64,000 nt of DNA, from NCBI RefSeq assembly GCF_001306035.1, contig NZ_LGCM01000038.1, positions 62,001 to 126,000 of the forward strand, written 5' to 3'. The notes under the pieces are model-generated. The model saw only the letters and a program-made list of their open reading frames with translations, was not told the DNA's origin and ran no database searches. This document shows positions 34,264-43,560 of this stretch, in pieces. The position numbers and the translations under genes are program-made. How positions within the stretch are numbered: position 1 is the stretch's first letter; each line of letters opens with the position of its first letter. This DNA is from Levilinea saccharolytica (GTDB lineage Bacteria; Chloroflexota; Anaerolineae; Anaerolineales; Anaerolineaceae).

Positions 34264-36006
34264 CTAGGGCTGAACGGTCTGCACGCGTTCCACTTCCATG
34301 ATCACGCTGCCGTCGCTGAAGGACATGCCGCCCACGCCGGTGGTGCCGCTGGTGAGGACGTTGTCAATGATGGCCTTCTTGTTGGGGGTGAACTGTTCCA
34401 TGCCGTTGATGAACAGGCGAATTTCATTGCCCACACAGGACATACCCAGAGTGTTGGTGTTGAAGCCGGTCTTGATGGCGTTGGTGTACACGCGGTCAAT
34501 GCCAGGAACCAACTGCACGTAGGGGTTCTGCCCGCGGGACTTCAGGTTGTAATCGTAGCGGTACAGTTCAAAGGAGCCGGTGTACTGGCCGCGGGTGCTG
34601 ATGCGAGCTTCGATCCAGCCTTGATCGGAGGCGCGGCAGATGACAGCAAAACCGTTGCGCCCGCCGCTGATGGTTTTATACTCGGCTTCAACATACACAT
34701 CCGAATATACAAAATCGGTGTTGTGGACATAGGCGTAGGTTTCGGAAGAAGGCAGCTCAAAGCGCAGCACGCCCGCTCCGGCGGTGGCAAATTTCTTGTT
34801 GGCGTCGCCCGCCGCCACCCAGGTCTTCCAGGGGGTCACATCGCCGTTGAATTCTTCGGTGTAGTAATCGCCGCTGGCCTGGCTGGTGGACCCGCCGCTG
34901 GAGCCTGGGTCGGGGGCGCTGCCCGCCGCGGTGACTTCCAGTTTGCGGCCGTTGATCTGGCCTTCCAGAATTTCACCGGTTTTGTAGCGCAGGATCTTGA
35001 CGCCCATCACAGCGGTTTCTGCTTTACCGCGCAGAATGCCGCAGTATTCGGACATGGTGCCTTGCTTGGCCAGGGAGATGCCTTCCATCTCCAGGAGGAT
35101 ATCACCCGCTTTGATGCCGGTGATGTCGGCGGGGGAGCCGGAAGCCACTGAGTAGATCCAGATGCCGGAGAAGCCGTCATCGGTGAGGAAGGCCTCGCCG
35201 TTGATGCCGATGGAGAGGAAATCCTGATCGGCTTTGAGTTTGTCCAAAATGGGCAGGGCTTCTTTGTAGGTGATGGCGTAGTATTGATTGGCCGAGCCGA
35301 TGGAGGCGTAGTTAATGCCCACCACCTGCCCATCGCTGGTGACCAGCGGGCCGCCGGAGCTGCCGGGGTTGATGAGCGCATCGTGCTCCACCACATTGGA
35401 AACATCCGCCCAATTGGTGGGGGTGTTGGCGTTTTTCTTAGAGATGTTGCCCTGGTGCTGGGAATATTCGGGGTCGCCCAGCGGGTAGCCCAGGGAATAG
35501 ACCTCCAGGCCCAGGTCAATGTCATTGGTGAACCAGTCAAAGTAGGGGAAGCCGTCGCCGTCAATATCAATGATGGCCAGGTCGGAACATTCCGAATGGC
35601 CCAACAGGCGCGCCTGGCGCGGTTTGGGATCGCCGGAGAAGTAGACTTCCACCAGGGCGGCGCCGGTGACCACGTGGTTGTTGGTGACGGCGATGCCGCT
35701 GGGGTCAATGATGAAGCCCGTGCCGGTGAAGGACTGTTCATAAGAACCGTAGCCGGCAAACTCATAGGCGCCCTGGGTGACGATGCGCACCACGGCTTTT
35801 TCAGCGTCCCGCAGGTTGGAGACTGCGCCGCCGCCGCTGACCGGCTCTGCGGTGGGTTCTTCTTCCACCGGCGCAGCGGTCGGTTCCGTCATAGGGGTTG
35901 GCATTTCTGGCTCTGGGGTGGGGGTTTCCTTATCTTTTCCAAACGGTAAGGAACAGGCGACAGAGACAAACACGATAAGAACCATCAGGTAGAGGATACG
36001 CTTCAT
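34264..36006 (-). CDS. lipoprotein trypsin-like serine protease with PDZ-like and C-terminal ConA-like domain
   Basis: 580-residue envelope protein. The lipobox SVACS (Cys18) is followed by a Pro/Thr/Glu-rich linker (24-60). The protease domain (about 65-250) has the triad H111 (TNNHVV), D142 (CSDLAIID) and S217 (NPGSSGGPL), as in HtrA/DegP. A PDZ-like region follows (about 265-365, SVASGSPADITGIKAGDILLEM). Residues 385-580 form a beta-sandwich domain that also occurs in the next gene upstream (36217-37005). It may cleave misfolded or surface proteins while the C-terminal domain binds glycan or wall. Single promoter not found; strong terminator after it. Confidence 0.88.
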   Translation of the reverse strand: MKRILYLMVLIVFVSVACSLPFGKDKETPTPEPEMPTPMTEPTAAPVEEEPTAEPVSGGGAVSNLRDAEKAVVRIVTQGAYEFAGYGSYEQSFTGTGFIIDPSGIAVTNNHVVTGAALVEVYFSGDPKPRQARLLGHSECSDLAIIDIDGDGFPYFDWFTNDIDLGLEVYSLGYPLGDPEYSQHQGNISKKNANTPTNWADVSNVVEHDALINPGSSGGPLVTSDGQVVGINYASIGSANQYYAITYKEALPILDKLKADQDFLSIGINGEAFLTDDGFSGIWIYSVASGSPADITGIKAGDILLEMEGISLAKQGTMSEYCGILRGKAETAVMGVKILRYKTGEILEGQINGRKLEVTAAGSAPDPGSSGGSTSQASGDYYTEEFNGDVTPWKTWVAAGDANKKFATAGAGVLRFELPSSETYAYVHNTDFVYSDVYVEAEYKTISGGRNGFAVICRASDQGWIEARISTRGQYTGSFELYRYDYNLKSRGQNPYVQLVPGIDRVYTNAIKTGFNTNTLGMSCVGNEIRLFINGMEQFTPNKKAIIDNVLTSGTTGVGGMSFSDGSVIMEVERVQTVQP

Positions 36007-36150
36007 CTTCCAACTCCTTCCTTATTGTCAAAAGCCGGGTCAATGGACAGCGCTGGGCGGAAATCGCTTCTTGACCTATTTTACACGTTTTTTGTCAGTA
36101 TTGTGAATGGATTTTGTCAAGGACAAAAAATGCCGCTGAGACCCTTCTCG

Positions 36151-36187
36151 AAAACCATCCAGCCCCGCGGAGGGGAACGCGGGGCTG
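36151..36187 (-). terminator. rho-independent terminator
   Basis: On the - strand a 10-bp perfect stem CAGCCCCGCG / CGCGGGGCTG is followed by GATGGTTTTC, downstream of the lipoprotein gene ending at 36217. Confidence 0.8.
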
Positions 36188-36216
36188 GGCAGCGGCACGA
36201 GGCAGGCTGAGAGGAT

Positions 36217-37005
36217 TTAGGGTTGAGTCACGTGGAAATAGTCAAACCAGACGGTGACGGGGGTTAAACTGCCCGACATAGCCCCCACCCCAGCCATACC
36301 GCCTTCAGAGAGGGTGGTATCCTGCACGTTGGCAATCTGCACCTGGTTGGCTTCCAGGATCAGGCTGGTTCCGTCGCAGACCGCCCGCAGTTCATTCTCT
36401 TTGGTGGGGGCCAGGGTCTCCACCGCCACCACACCCTGCTTGAGGCTGACGTAGGGGTTCTTACCCGAATCCCGCAGGCTCTGATCAAAGAGGTAGATGG
36501 CATACTTGCTCTCGCTGGAAACGCGGAACTCGTACCATTGGGTCATGTCGCTGTTGGCGCGGCACACCAGGGCGATGCCGTTGAACAGGTAGCCGCCTGC
36601 CTGGTACTTGGCGTCAATGATCACGTCCGCGGGGAAGGGGTTTTTGTAGAATTTGTACTGGTAGGTTTCTTTGTCCTTCAGGGCGAAGGTCAGTTTGCCG
36701 TCTTCCAACTTGACCGTAGAGAACATCTTACCGTTCAGCGCCTGGGTGGTGACAGTGAAGACGTCCGACCAGTCGGTATTGATCACGTCAAATTCATCTT
36801 CAAACCCTTCCACCTCGTCGCGCGGGGCTTCGGTGGGGGTGGCTTCGGGCTGGGTGGGCTGATATTTGGGCGCCTGGGTGGCGGCAGGTGGGTTTCCCTC
36901 CTGCTGAGACGCGGCGGGCTGGTCTCCGCCGGTTAAACCGCCCAAACTGCAGGCCACGCTGGCCAAAATTAAGACAATCAAGGGAATTAATACAGTGCGT
37001 TTCAT
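36217..37005 (-). CDS. lipoprotein with ConA-like beta-sandwich domain
   Basis: 262 residues. Signal and lipobox SVACS with Cys19, a Gln/Pro/Thr-rich linker (24-70), then one domain (80-262). That domain has the same layout as the C-terminal domain of the neighbouring protease: FEDEFDVINTDWSDVF, GIALVCRANSDMTQWYEFRVSSESKYAIYLF, SGKNPYV, then NELRAVCDGTSLILEANQVQIANV. The match looks like a laminin-G/ConA-type sandwich. The ATG at 37005 follows AGGAG; an earlier in-frame start at 37077 would spoil the signal. Function unknown; glycan binding is a guess. Confidence 0.75.
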   Translation of the reverse strand: MKRTVLIPLIVLILASVACSLGGLTGGDQPAASQQEGNPPAATQAPKYQPTQPEATPTEAPRDEVEGFEDEFDVINTDWSDVFTVTTQALNGKMFSTVKLEDGKLTFALKDKETYQYKFYKNPFPADVIIDAKYQAGGYLFNGIALVCRANSDMTQWYEFRVSSESKYAIYLFDQSLRDSGKNPYVSLKQGVVAVETLAPTKENELRAVCDGTSLILEANQVQIANVQDTTLSEGGMAGVGAMSGSLTPVTVWFDYFHVTQP

Positions 37006-37053
37006 GATTCTCCTTTCTGTACTGCGCAGGTTTTTGTGCCTGTCCTCCCCCTG

Positions 37054-37082
37054 AGGATAGGGTATCCGAACCGGCAAGTCAA
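37054..37082 (-). promoter_or_regulatory. promoter for the ConA-like lipoprotein gene
   Basis: On the - strand: TTGACT (complement of 37077-37082), 17-bp spacer, TATCCT (complement of 37054-37059). Confidence 0.55.
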
Positions 37083-37129
37083 GAATGCTCCCGTTGACAG
37101 CCTTGAAAGGCGGATCGTAGGGTTTAAGA

Positions 37130-37164
37130 GCGCACCGCCTCTGCTAAAAGCAGAGGCGGTGCGC
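37130..37164 (-). terminator. 16-bp perfect hairpin after the small Cys/His protein gene
   Basis: GCGCACCGCCTCTGCT pairs perfectly with its complement around an AAA loop. On the - strand the following bases are TCTTAAAC, a weak T-tract. It lies between the small protein gene and the next promoter, so a terminator is the best reading. Confidence 0.65.
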
Positions 37165-37199
37165 CAGTCTTTGATTAAAGGGTCAGTGAAGAGGCGGCT

Positions 37200-37430
37200 T
37201 CAGTCGCTTTCGATGAAGGGGTCATACCCGGGGTTGCCGCCCGACCAGACGCAGGCGCCTTTATTGGTGATCAGGCAGCGCATCCCGTGCGAACAGCGGT
37301 GGGCGACGACGCGCGCGGGTTGATCCGGCATAAACTCGGCAGGATAGATTTTTTGCACTTCTAAACGAACTTTGCCGCCTGCGTGTTTGCAGTGGCGCAC
37401 TTTTAAGGTTTCCCAATTGATTTCAGCCAT
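37200..37430 (-). CDS. small Cys/His-rich protein of unknown function
   Basis: 76 residues, no signal or membrane segment. Four Cys (14, 46, 52, 60) and four His (13, 16, 44, 48) occur as HCKH and HRCSHGMRC, a likely metal or iron-sulfur site. The excellent ribosome site AGGAGG, 5 nt before the ATG, argues that it is a real gene. It stands alone, with a hairpin after the stop. I do not recognise the family. Confidence 0.65.
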   Translation of the reverse strand: MAEINWETLKVRHCKHAGGKVRLEVQKIYPAEFMPDQPARVVAHRCSHGMRCLITNKGACVWSGGNPGYDPFIESD

Positions 37431-37543
37431 GCGAACCTCCTAAAAAATCCACTTATGCTGTCTGAATTGTACTATAAACGCACGCGGCCGGTTTTCATAG
37501 TGCGTTCCGTCATCAATTATCGTTGACAAAGCGCGTAACTATT

Positions 37544-38836
37544 TTACCGCACCCGCTCCAGCCGCAGCACCCGCCCAGTGCGGTGATCCAGCAGATACAA
37601 TTCACCCTGGGTGTCCAGGCCAAAAGCGCTGATATTGGCGTCGGTGTCAAACATCTGCTGCACCTGCCAGCCGCCCTCCGCCTGGCGCAGGCCCCAAATC
37701 AGGCCGGAGCAGTAATCGCCAAAGATGTACACCCCCTGCCATTCCGTCAGGGCCTGGCCGCGGTAAACGTACCCGCCGGTGACCGAGCAGCCCCGGCTGT
37801 GATTGTACTCCCAGACGGGGTCGGTGAGCTGGAGGCCGGCGGGCACGGAGCCTTCAAAGGGGTGGCTGGCTTCGCGCAGATCCCAGCCGAAGTTGGCGTT
37901 GGGCGGGCTGCCGGCAGGCCAGTAGTTGATCTCTTCATATTTGTTTTGGCCGACGTCGGCGATGTACACATCGCCCGTCAGGCGGTCAAAGGAGAAACGC
38001 CAGGGGTTGCGCAGTCCCCAGGCCCAAATTTCGGCGCGCCCGCCGCCCGCGGCAAAGGGGTTGTCGGCGGGGATGGTGTAGCCCTGCCCGGTGTTGACAT
38101 CCACCCGCAAAATCTTGCCCAGCAGGGTGTCCGTGGACTGCCCTGCGCCGAGGGGATCGTTGGCCGAGCCGCCGTCGCCGAAGCTCAGGTATAAGAACCC
38201 GTCCGGGCCAAAGACCACCCCGCCGCCGTTGTGATTGCCGTAGGGCTGTTCTACCCGCAGCAGGACGGCTTCAGATTGGGGGTCGGCCTGGGCGGCTGCG
38301 GCGCTGCGTGTGAAGCGCGCCACGAGGGAATTCCCCTGTCGGTCGGTGTAATTGACATACAGCCAGCCGTTTTGGGCGTATTGGGGATGAAAGGCCAGCC
38401 CCAACAGGCCCTGTTCGCTGCCCTGCGAACCGACGCGGCTGCGCAGATCCAGGAAAGGTTCAGCCAGCAAGGCCCCATTTTCGATGATGCGAATGACCCC
38501 GGCCTGTTCCACCACATAGACGCGCTGCTCTTCGCCAGGGGCGTAGGTCAAATCCACGGGCTTATTCAGGCCGCTGACCACCTCGCGCCAGGTGAGGGCG
38601 GCGGGGTCGGCGGGCGGTGCAGGTTGGGTGGGCTCAGGCTGTGTGGGTTCGGGGGCAGCCTGGGTGGGGTCGAGTGGGGGTGGGGTGGGCTGCGCGGGCG
38701 CGGTGGTGGGCACAGGGGTGTTGACCGCCGGGGTCACCGCCGCAGGCAGGGCGGTGGGGGCGGGCTGACAGGCGCTGAGGGCCAAAATAAACATCAGACC
38801 CAGGAGGAGCGGGCGTACCGGTAAATGGGCGCTCAT
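37544..38836 (-). CDS. PQQ-dependent sugar dehydrogenase-like lipoprotein (glucose/sorbosone dehydrogenase fold)
   Basis: 430 residues. Lipobox ALSAC (Cys23), then a Pro/Thr/Gln-rich linker to about 80. The rest is the six-bladed GSDH propeller: GLNKPVDLTYAPGEEQRVYVVEQAG, RVGSQGSEQGLLGLAFHPQY, NHNGGGVVFGPDGFLYLSFGDGGSANDP, and WAWGLRNPWRFSFD. Homologs of this soluble Asd/YliI kind oxidise aldoses with PQQ; not all bind PQQ. It starts 21 bp after the DUF1232 gene and forms a two-gene operon with it. Confidence 0.85.
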   Translation of the reverse strand: MSAHLPVRPLLLGLMFILALSACQPAPTALPAAVTPAVNTPVPTTAPAQPTPPPLDPTQAAPEPTQPEPTQPAPPADPAALTWREVVSGLNKPVDLTYAPGEEQRVYVVEQAGVIRIIENGALLAEPFLDLRSRVGSQGSEQGLLGLAFHPQYAQNGWLYVNYTDRQGNSLVARFTRSAAAAQADPQSEAVLLRVEQPYGNHNGGGVVFGPDGFLYLSFGDGGSANDPLGAGQSTDTLLGKILRVDVNTGQGYTIPADNPFAAGGGRAEIWAWGLRNPWRFSFDRLTGDVYIADVGQNKYEEINYWPAGSPPNANFGWDLREASHPFEGSVPAGLQLTDPVWEYNHSRGCSVTGGYVYRGQALTEWQGVYIFGDYCSGLIWGLRQAEGGWQVQQMFDTDANISAFGLDTQGELYLLDHRTGRVLRLERVR

Positions 38837-38857
38837 GGGAATTTCCTCTTCGAATGG

Positions 38858-39220
38858 TTATTGATCTTTGGGCAGTTCGCTGTACTCCCCGTCAATGATG
38901 TCTTCTTCCGCGTTGGGCGCCGGGTCGGCAGCGGATGGGGGCGGGTTTTCGCCGCGCAGGCTGCGCATGTGCTCGTTGACCACTTCCGGCGGACACAGCT
39001 CTGTGAACAGCATGGCCGCCCCGGCCAGCACGGTGGCGTCGTCAAAGGGGCCGATCAGCAAATCGGGGACCAGGCAGTAGGCCACACCAGCGACGGGGAT
39101 GGCTTTGAGCAGCAGGTTCACGCGCCGGTCGCCGAGCAGGCGAAAGACCAGCCGGGCGCGCAGGCCCACTTCGCCCAGGAAGCCCAGCGGCTGAATTTCT
39201 TTGGAAGGCTCAGGGGACAT
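38858..39220 (-). CDS. DUF1232-like membrane protein
   Basis: 120 residues. The segment AIPVAGVAYCLVPDLLIGPFDDATVLAGAAML matches the DUF1232/YkvA signature (P-D-x-I-G-x-DD). One or two hydrophobic stretches are followed by an acidic, Pro-rich tail. AGGAGG lies 7 nt before the ATG. First gene of the unit with the sugar dehydrogenase-like gene. Function unknown. Confidence 0.75.
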   Translation of the reverse strand: MSPEPSKEIQPLGFLGEVGLRARLVFRLLGDRRVNLLLKAIPVAGVAYCLVPDLLIGPFDDATVLAGAAMLFTELCPPEVVNEHMRSLRGENPPPSAADPAPNAEEDIIDGEYSELPKDQ

Positions 39221-39240
39221 AAGAACTACCTCCTGATTTG

Positions 39241-39269
39241 ATTATACCCGCCCGCCGGGCAGAACCCAA
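39241..39269 (-). promoter_or_regulatory. promoter for the DUF1232-dehydrogenase unit
   Basis: On the - strand: TTGGGT (complement of 39264-39269), 17-bp spacer, TATAAT (complement of 39241-39246). Predicted start is about 14 nt before the ATG. Confidence 0.6.
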
Positions 39270-39291
39270 GTCCGTTGTACACCTGCCCCGC

Positions 39292-41706
39292 TTATTCGTA
39301 AGCCAGCACTTCGCGGATGGTCATGCGCGAGGCGTTGCGCGCGGGGATGAGGCTGGCGCCCACCGACAGGAGGATGACCACACCCAGCCAGATGACGAAG
39401 CCCTGCAGGGTGAAGGCGGTTTGGGCCGGGGCGCTGAAGATGGCCATGCTGATCACATCTGCCAGCACGTGGGTGATGGGGAAGGACAGAAGTGCCCCCA
39501 GCACGAAGCTGATCAAACCGATGAGCAGGCCCTCCACCAGCACCAGGCGCAGAATCATGGTGTCGTAGGCGCCGATGGCGCGCAGCACACCGATTTCACG
39601 GGTGCGCTCCATGACGTTCATGCTCAGGGTGCCGGCCATGCCGATGCTGCCCACCGAGGCGGTCAGCAGGGCCATGACCACCAGGAAGGCCGTCAGCACG
39701 CCGATGTATTCGGTGACCGAGTTGGTGATCGTGGCACCCGCTTCGACTGAGTTGATGTCGTAGCCGCGGGCGCGAAAACGGGCGTCAATTTGTTGAGCCA
39801 GGCGCGTTTGCCCCTCCAGGCTGTGATCCAGAGTGGTGATGCGGTAGGCGGCGGCGCTGGCGGTGTAGTTGAGGGTGCGCGCCAGATGGTCGTAGTGGCT
39901 GTAGGCGATCAAGTCATTGATGCCGGTGAATTGAAAAATGCCCACCACGGTCCAATCCGCTTTGCGCGTGCCCACTTTCAGGCGGATGGTGTCGCCCACT
40001 TTCAGACCGGGAACCTTGCGCATGAAGGCCTCGTTGACGGTCAAGGCGTTTTTATCGTCCGCCTGAATCCAGCGTCCTTCGGTGATGATGGGCGTGACCA
40101 GGGGGCTGTTGGCGGGCGGTCCCAGCAGGGTGAGGGAATCGACCACCTCATCTTTCTCGTTGAGCACGTTGGCCTGCCCAATGGCCCAGGGTTCCACGCT
40201 GACGACCTCATCCACGCCGCGCACCAGGGCGGTGACTTGATGAATGGGGTAGGGGCGGTTGAAATCCAGGTTGACATCCGCCGAGAAATATTTGGTGATC
40301 TGCTCGATCTTGTGGTTCAGCGAGACCTGCACGTTGAAAACCGAGATGAAGATAGCCCCACCGAGGGTGAGGGTCAGCAGGGTGAGCACCAGGCGGCCTT
40401 TGCGCCGGAAGGTGTTGCGCACCGAGATGAGCAAGGGGCGCGAAAGCGAGCGCAGCCGCCCCAGCCCCTGATCCACCAGCGACTTTTGGGCGGGAGCTTC
40501 CTGCATGTGGCTGCCGCCGCTGATGGCTGAGTCCACCGTCACCCCGGCTCCGCGCACCACCGGCCAAATGCCCGCCAGCAGGGGCACAAACAAACCGATG
40601 GCAATTTGAATCAAGATGGCCTGCGGGACGATGCGGAAGCCTCTGAGAGGGAAGTTGATCAGCCCCGCGGCGAAATCGGAAAGGGCGTAAGCGGCCCAGC
40701 TCCCCAAAGGGATGGCGATGACCAGCGAGAGCAGGCCGAAGGACAAGATGAGGGCCAGGTACAGGCGGATGATCTGGCGGCGCTGCGCTCCCACCAACTT
40801 CATCACCCCAATTTGGGGCAGGTGCTGGTTCAGCAGGGCGGTGAGGGTGTTGGAGATGAGTGACCCGCTCAGGAAGACGATGAGCACCCCCAGATAGAGC
40901 AGCACCTGGATGATGGCCTGTAAGATCGATTCCATCGGGTGCACATTGGTAGGGTTCTTCTGAATCTGGTAAATCTCGTAGCCGTCTTTGGCCAGAGTGT
41001 CCTTCACGTTGTCGGCCACAGCTTGAATGGCAGCGGGGTCATTATCCCCTTCGGCCACGCGCACCAGCAGGCGCGAGAAGTAATACGGCTCGTGCAGCCA
41101 CTCGATGCTCTCGTCGGAGATGTAGCCCTTGGTGTTGTTAAACATGCCGCCGATGCCGGAGGTCAGGTCCTGGGCGGTTCCGGCGATTTTCATGCGCCGG
41201 ATGGAGTCATCCTCCAGCTTCAGCTCCAAAACATCCCCTGGGCCGAGGCTGTACTTTTCGGCGGTGCGCTTTTCCAGGATCAGCTCGTTTTTTCCGGGTT
41301 CCACCGCCCCGCTGAGGGGCTTCACCAGGTCAATGCGTTCGGCAAAGGGCTGGGTGCGGGCGATGAGACTCAGGCTGACCCAATCGCCGTCGGGGGTCTT
41401 CATGCGCACCGAGACGGTGCGCTCGCCGTCGGCGCTGGACACGCCGCGGGTGCGCTCCACCGCGCGGATGAGGTTCTCATCAAAGGGGCGGGTTTGAATT
41501 TGAATGTTGGCGGGGTTGGCGCTGCTGTAGCTGTCATTCATGTCGCTGGGGATGATGTAATACGACCCGGCGATCATGCCTACGGCAAACACGCCCACGG
41601 CGATGGAGGCCACCACCAAGAGGGTGCGCGTGCGGTTGCCGATCAGATCAGAAAGAACCTTACGCCAGCTGGGTCTTAAATAGGACTGCCAGGGTTTCAC
41701 AGCCAA
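39292..41706 (-). CDS. ABC transporter permease, MacB/FtsX type, duplicated FtsX core
   Basis: 804-residue inner-membrane protein with two FtsX-like halves, each ending in four-segment membrane blocks. One N-terminal anchor (LLVVASIAVGVFAVGMIAG) is followed by a periplasmic MacB_PCD-like domain; the next membrane block is near residues 265-390. A second anchor, an extracytoplasmic domain (440-660) and a last block with IPARNASRMTIREVLAYE follow. Such permeases move lipoproteins, peptides or drugs, or transmit mechanical force. It overlaps the ATPase-cNMP gene by 10 bp and so belongs with it. Confidence 0.87.
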   Translation of the reverse strand: MAVKPWQSYLRPSWRKVLSDLIGNRTRTLLVVASIAVGVFAVGMIAGSYYIIPSDMNDSYSSANPANIQIQTRPFDENLIRAVERTRGVSSADGERTVSVRMKTPDGDWVSLSLIARTQPFAERIDLVKPLSGAVEPGKNELILEKRTAEKYSLGPGDVLELKLEDDSIRRMKIAGTAQDLTSGIGGMFNNTKGYISDESIEWLHEPYYFSRLLVRVAEGDNDPAAIQAVADNVKDTLAKDGYEIYQIQKNPTNVHPMESILQAIIQVLLYLGVLIVFLSGSLISNTLTALLNQHLPQIGVMKLVGAQRRQIIRLYLALILSFGLLSLVIAIPLGSWAAYALSDFAAGLINFPLRGFRIVPQAILIQIAIGLFVPLLAGIWPVVRGAGVTVDSAISGGSHMQEAPAQKSLVDQGLGRLRSLSRPLLISVRNTFRRKGRLVLTLLTLTLGGAIFISVFNVQVSLNHKIEQITKYFSADVNLDFNRPYPIHQVTALVRGVDEVVSVEPWAIGQANVLNEKDEVVDSLTLLGPPANSPLVTPIITEGRWIQADDKNALTVNEAFMRKVPGLKVGDTIRLKVGTRKADWTVVGIFQFTGINDLIAYSHYDHLARTLNYTASAAAYRITTLDHSLEGQTRLAQQIDARFRARGYDINSVEAGATITNSVTEYIGVLTAFLVVMALLTASVGSIGMAGTLSMNVMERTREIGVLRAIGAYDTMILRLVLVEGLLIGLISFVLGALLSFPITHVLADVISMAIFSAPAQTAFTLQGFVIWLGVVILLSVGASLIPARNASRMTIREVLAYE

Positions 41707-42773
41707 TCCTCGCCCGTTTTGGCCAGCTCGGCGCGCAGGCTGCTGTGGGCGGCCAGGTCTTGATAGACGGCACCGTCCAGCAGGAGCACTTCGCTGGGTT
41801 CCACCGCCGCGACTTCGGCGCGGGCGGGGCGGCCCATCAGGAAGGCGTTGTGCCCGAGGATGCGGTTGGCTCCCAGGCGCAGGGGCTCGCCGCTGTCGGC
41901 ATGGGTCTGTTCCAGGGTTCCGCTGACGATCACAAACACGCCTTCCAGGGTTTCACCGGTTTTTGCCAGGCTCTGGCCCGCGTCCAAATGAATGGGGCGG
42001 CTGTGGTGGGTGGCGCGCAGCATCTGCGGATGGCTCAGCCAGGGCAGGGCAGCGGCCACGGCAGGGTGAATGACCTCGCCGTCGCACAGCAGCAGGGTGC
42101 GGCTGGTGCGTTGGGCCAACTGGGGGTCGTGGGTGACCACCAGGATGGTTTTGCCCTGGGCAGCCAGCCCTTCGAAGATGCCAAAGATGGATTCCGCCGT
42201 GCGCGAATCCAGGTTGCCGGTGGGTTCGTCGGCGATGATGAAAGGCGGGTCGTTGGCCAGGGCGCGGGCGATGGCGGCAGCTTGCTGCTGACCGCCGGAA
42301 ACGGCGGCGGGGAGCTTGTGCACATCGTGCTCCAGCCCCACCTGACGCAGCAGGTCCAGAGCGCGGCTTTCGCGCTCGGTGGGGGGAATCTTCCCGGCGA
42401 TATCCATGGGCAGCATGGTGTTTTCCAACAGGGACAGCACCGGCAGAAGCTGGTAAAACTGGAAGACGATCCCCAAATTTAAACCGCGCCAGCGGGAACG
42501 ATCGCTTTCGCTGAGCTTGTGCACCAGGGTGTCGCCAATCTGCACTTCACCCGAAGTGGGTTTATCAATGCCGGTGAGCATGTTGACCAGGGTGGATTTT
42601 CCAGAGCCGGATTTCCCCACTACGCCCACAAATTCGCCGGGGTGAAATTCCGCATCCACCCCTTTGAGGACGGTCACATCCCCGGCCACGGTTTTAAACT
42701 TCTTTACGATCTTGCGCATCCGGATGGATTCCCCCATGTGGGGAACCTGCGGAAGCGCGCTGGTGACTGCCAT
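41697..42773 (-). CDS. ABC ATPase (LolD/MacB type) fused to a cyclic-nucleotide-binding-like domain
   Basis: 358 residues. The ABC domain (15-240) has Walker A GKSGSGKS (53-60), signature VSGGQQQ, Walker [13 protein letters not shown] and VVTHD. The base after SGGQQQ is Ala165 where most have Arg. The C-terminal about 100 residues (HLDAGQSLAKTGETLEGVFVIVSGTLEQ, then NRILGHNAFLMGRPARAEVAAVEPSEVLLLDG) resemble a CRP/cNMP-binding fold. Such a sensor on a LolD-type ATPase is unusual and could gate transport. It overlaps its permease gene and is preceded by a second ATPase gene. Confidence 0.82.
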   Translation of the reverse strand: MAVTSALPQVPHMGESIRMRKIVKKFKTVAGDVTVLKGVDAEFHPGEFVGVVGKSGSGKSTLVNMLTGIDKPTSGEVQIGDTLVHKLSESDRSRWRGLNLGIVFQFYQLLPVLSLLENTMLPMDIAGKIPPTERESRALDLLRQVGLEHDVHKLPAAVSGGQQQAAAIARALANDPPFIIADEPTGNLDSRTAESIFGIFEGLAAQGKTILVVTHDPQLAQRTSRTLLLCDGEVIHPAVAAALPWLSHPQMLRATHHSRPIHLDAGQSLAKTGETLEGVFVIVSGTLEQTHADSGEPLRLGANRILGHNAFLMGRPARAEVAAVEPSEVLLLDGAVYQDLAAHSSLRAELAKTGEDWL

Positions 42774-42792
42774 ACGAGGGACTCCTTACAAC

Positions 42793-43560
42793 TCAGCGCA
42801 GGCTGCGCATTTCCGATAATTCACCATCGGTGATGGTCAGCAGGCGCGAAACGCGATCTTCCAGGCTGCGGTCGTGACTGACGATCAAAATGGTTGTGCC
42901 CCGCTCGGCCAGAGTCTCAAACAAACTGAAAATCGTTTCAGCGGTGGCTGTATCCAGATTGCCGGTGGGCTCGTCAGCCACGATGAGGGGCGGGTCGTTG
43001 GCCAGGGCGCGGGCAATGGCGGCGCGCTGCTGCTGGCCGCCGGAGATGGCCGAGGGCTTTTTGAAGGCGTGGTCTTCCAATTCCACCGCGCGCAGCAGTT
43101 CCAGGGCGCGCTCTTCGCTTTTGCCGCGCTGATAGGTGCCGCAAAATTCCATCGGCAGCAAAATGTTATCCAAAAGGGACAGACTGGGCATGAGCTGAAA
43201 GGTCTGATAGACCACACCCACATGCCGCCCGCGCCACAAGGCTTTTTGATCCTCACTGAGGGTGTGCACGGGGGTGTCTTCAAACCACACTTCGCCGGAG
43301 GTGACCTGATCCACGCCGCTGATCATGTGGGTGAGGGTGGATTTCCCCGCGCCCGATTTGCCGACAATGCCGACAAATTCACCGCGGTAAAATTCGGCGT
43401 CAATGCCTTTCAGGGCGGTGATATCGCCGGAGCGGGTGGGGTACACCTTGACCACCTGGCGCAGACTCAGCAGGGGTTTGGGGTTGTGCAGCGCGGTGAG
43501 AGCGGCGACAGGGGTCGAAGCATCTACCGGTAGGGGTAATTTCGTGGGTTCAAACATCAT
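42793..43560 (-). CDS. ABC transporter ATP-binding protein (LolD/MacB type)
   Basis: 255 residues. Walker A GKSGAGKS, signature [15 protein letters not shown], Walker [13 protein letters not shown] and IVSHD. It pairs with the FtsX-type permease downstream. Unlike its neighbour it has no extra sensor domain. An ATGATG start at 43560 is preferred over longer in-frame starts (TTG at 43635, ATG at 43587). A TATAAT on the - strand at 43694-43699 may be part of its promoter, but no good -35 is present. Confidence 0.85.
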   Translation of the reverse strand: MMFEPTKLPLPVDASTPVAALTALHNPKPLLSLRQVVKVYPTRSGDITALKGIDAEFYRGEFVGIVGKSGAGKSTLTHMISGVDQVTSGEVWFEDTPVHTLSEDQKALWRGRHVGVVYQTFQLMPSLSLLDNILLPMEFCGTYQRGKSEERALELLRAVELEDHAFKKPSAISGGQQQRAAIARALANDPPLIVADEPTGNLDTATAETIFSLFETLAERGTTILIVSHDRSLEDRVSRLLTITDGELSEMRSLR

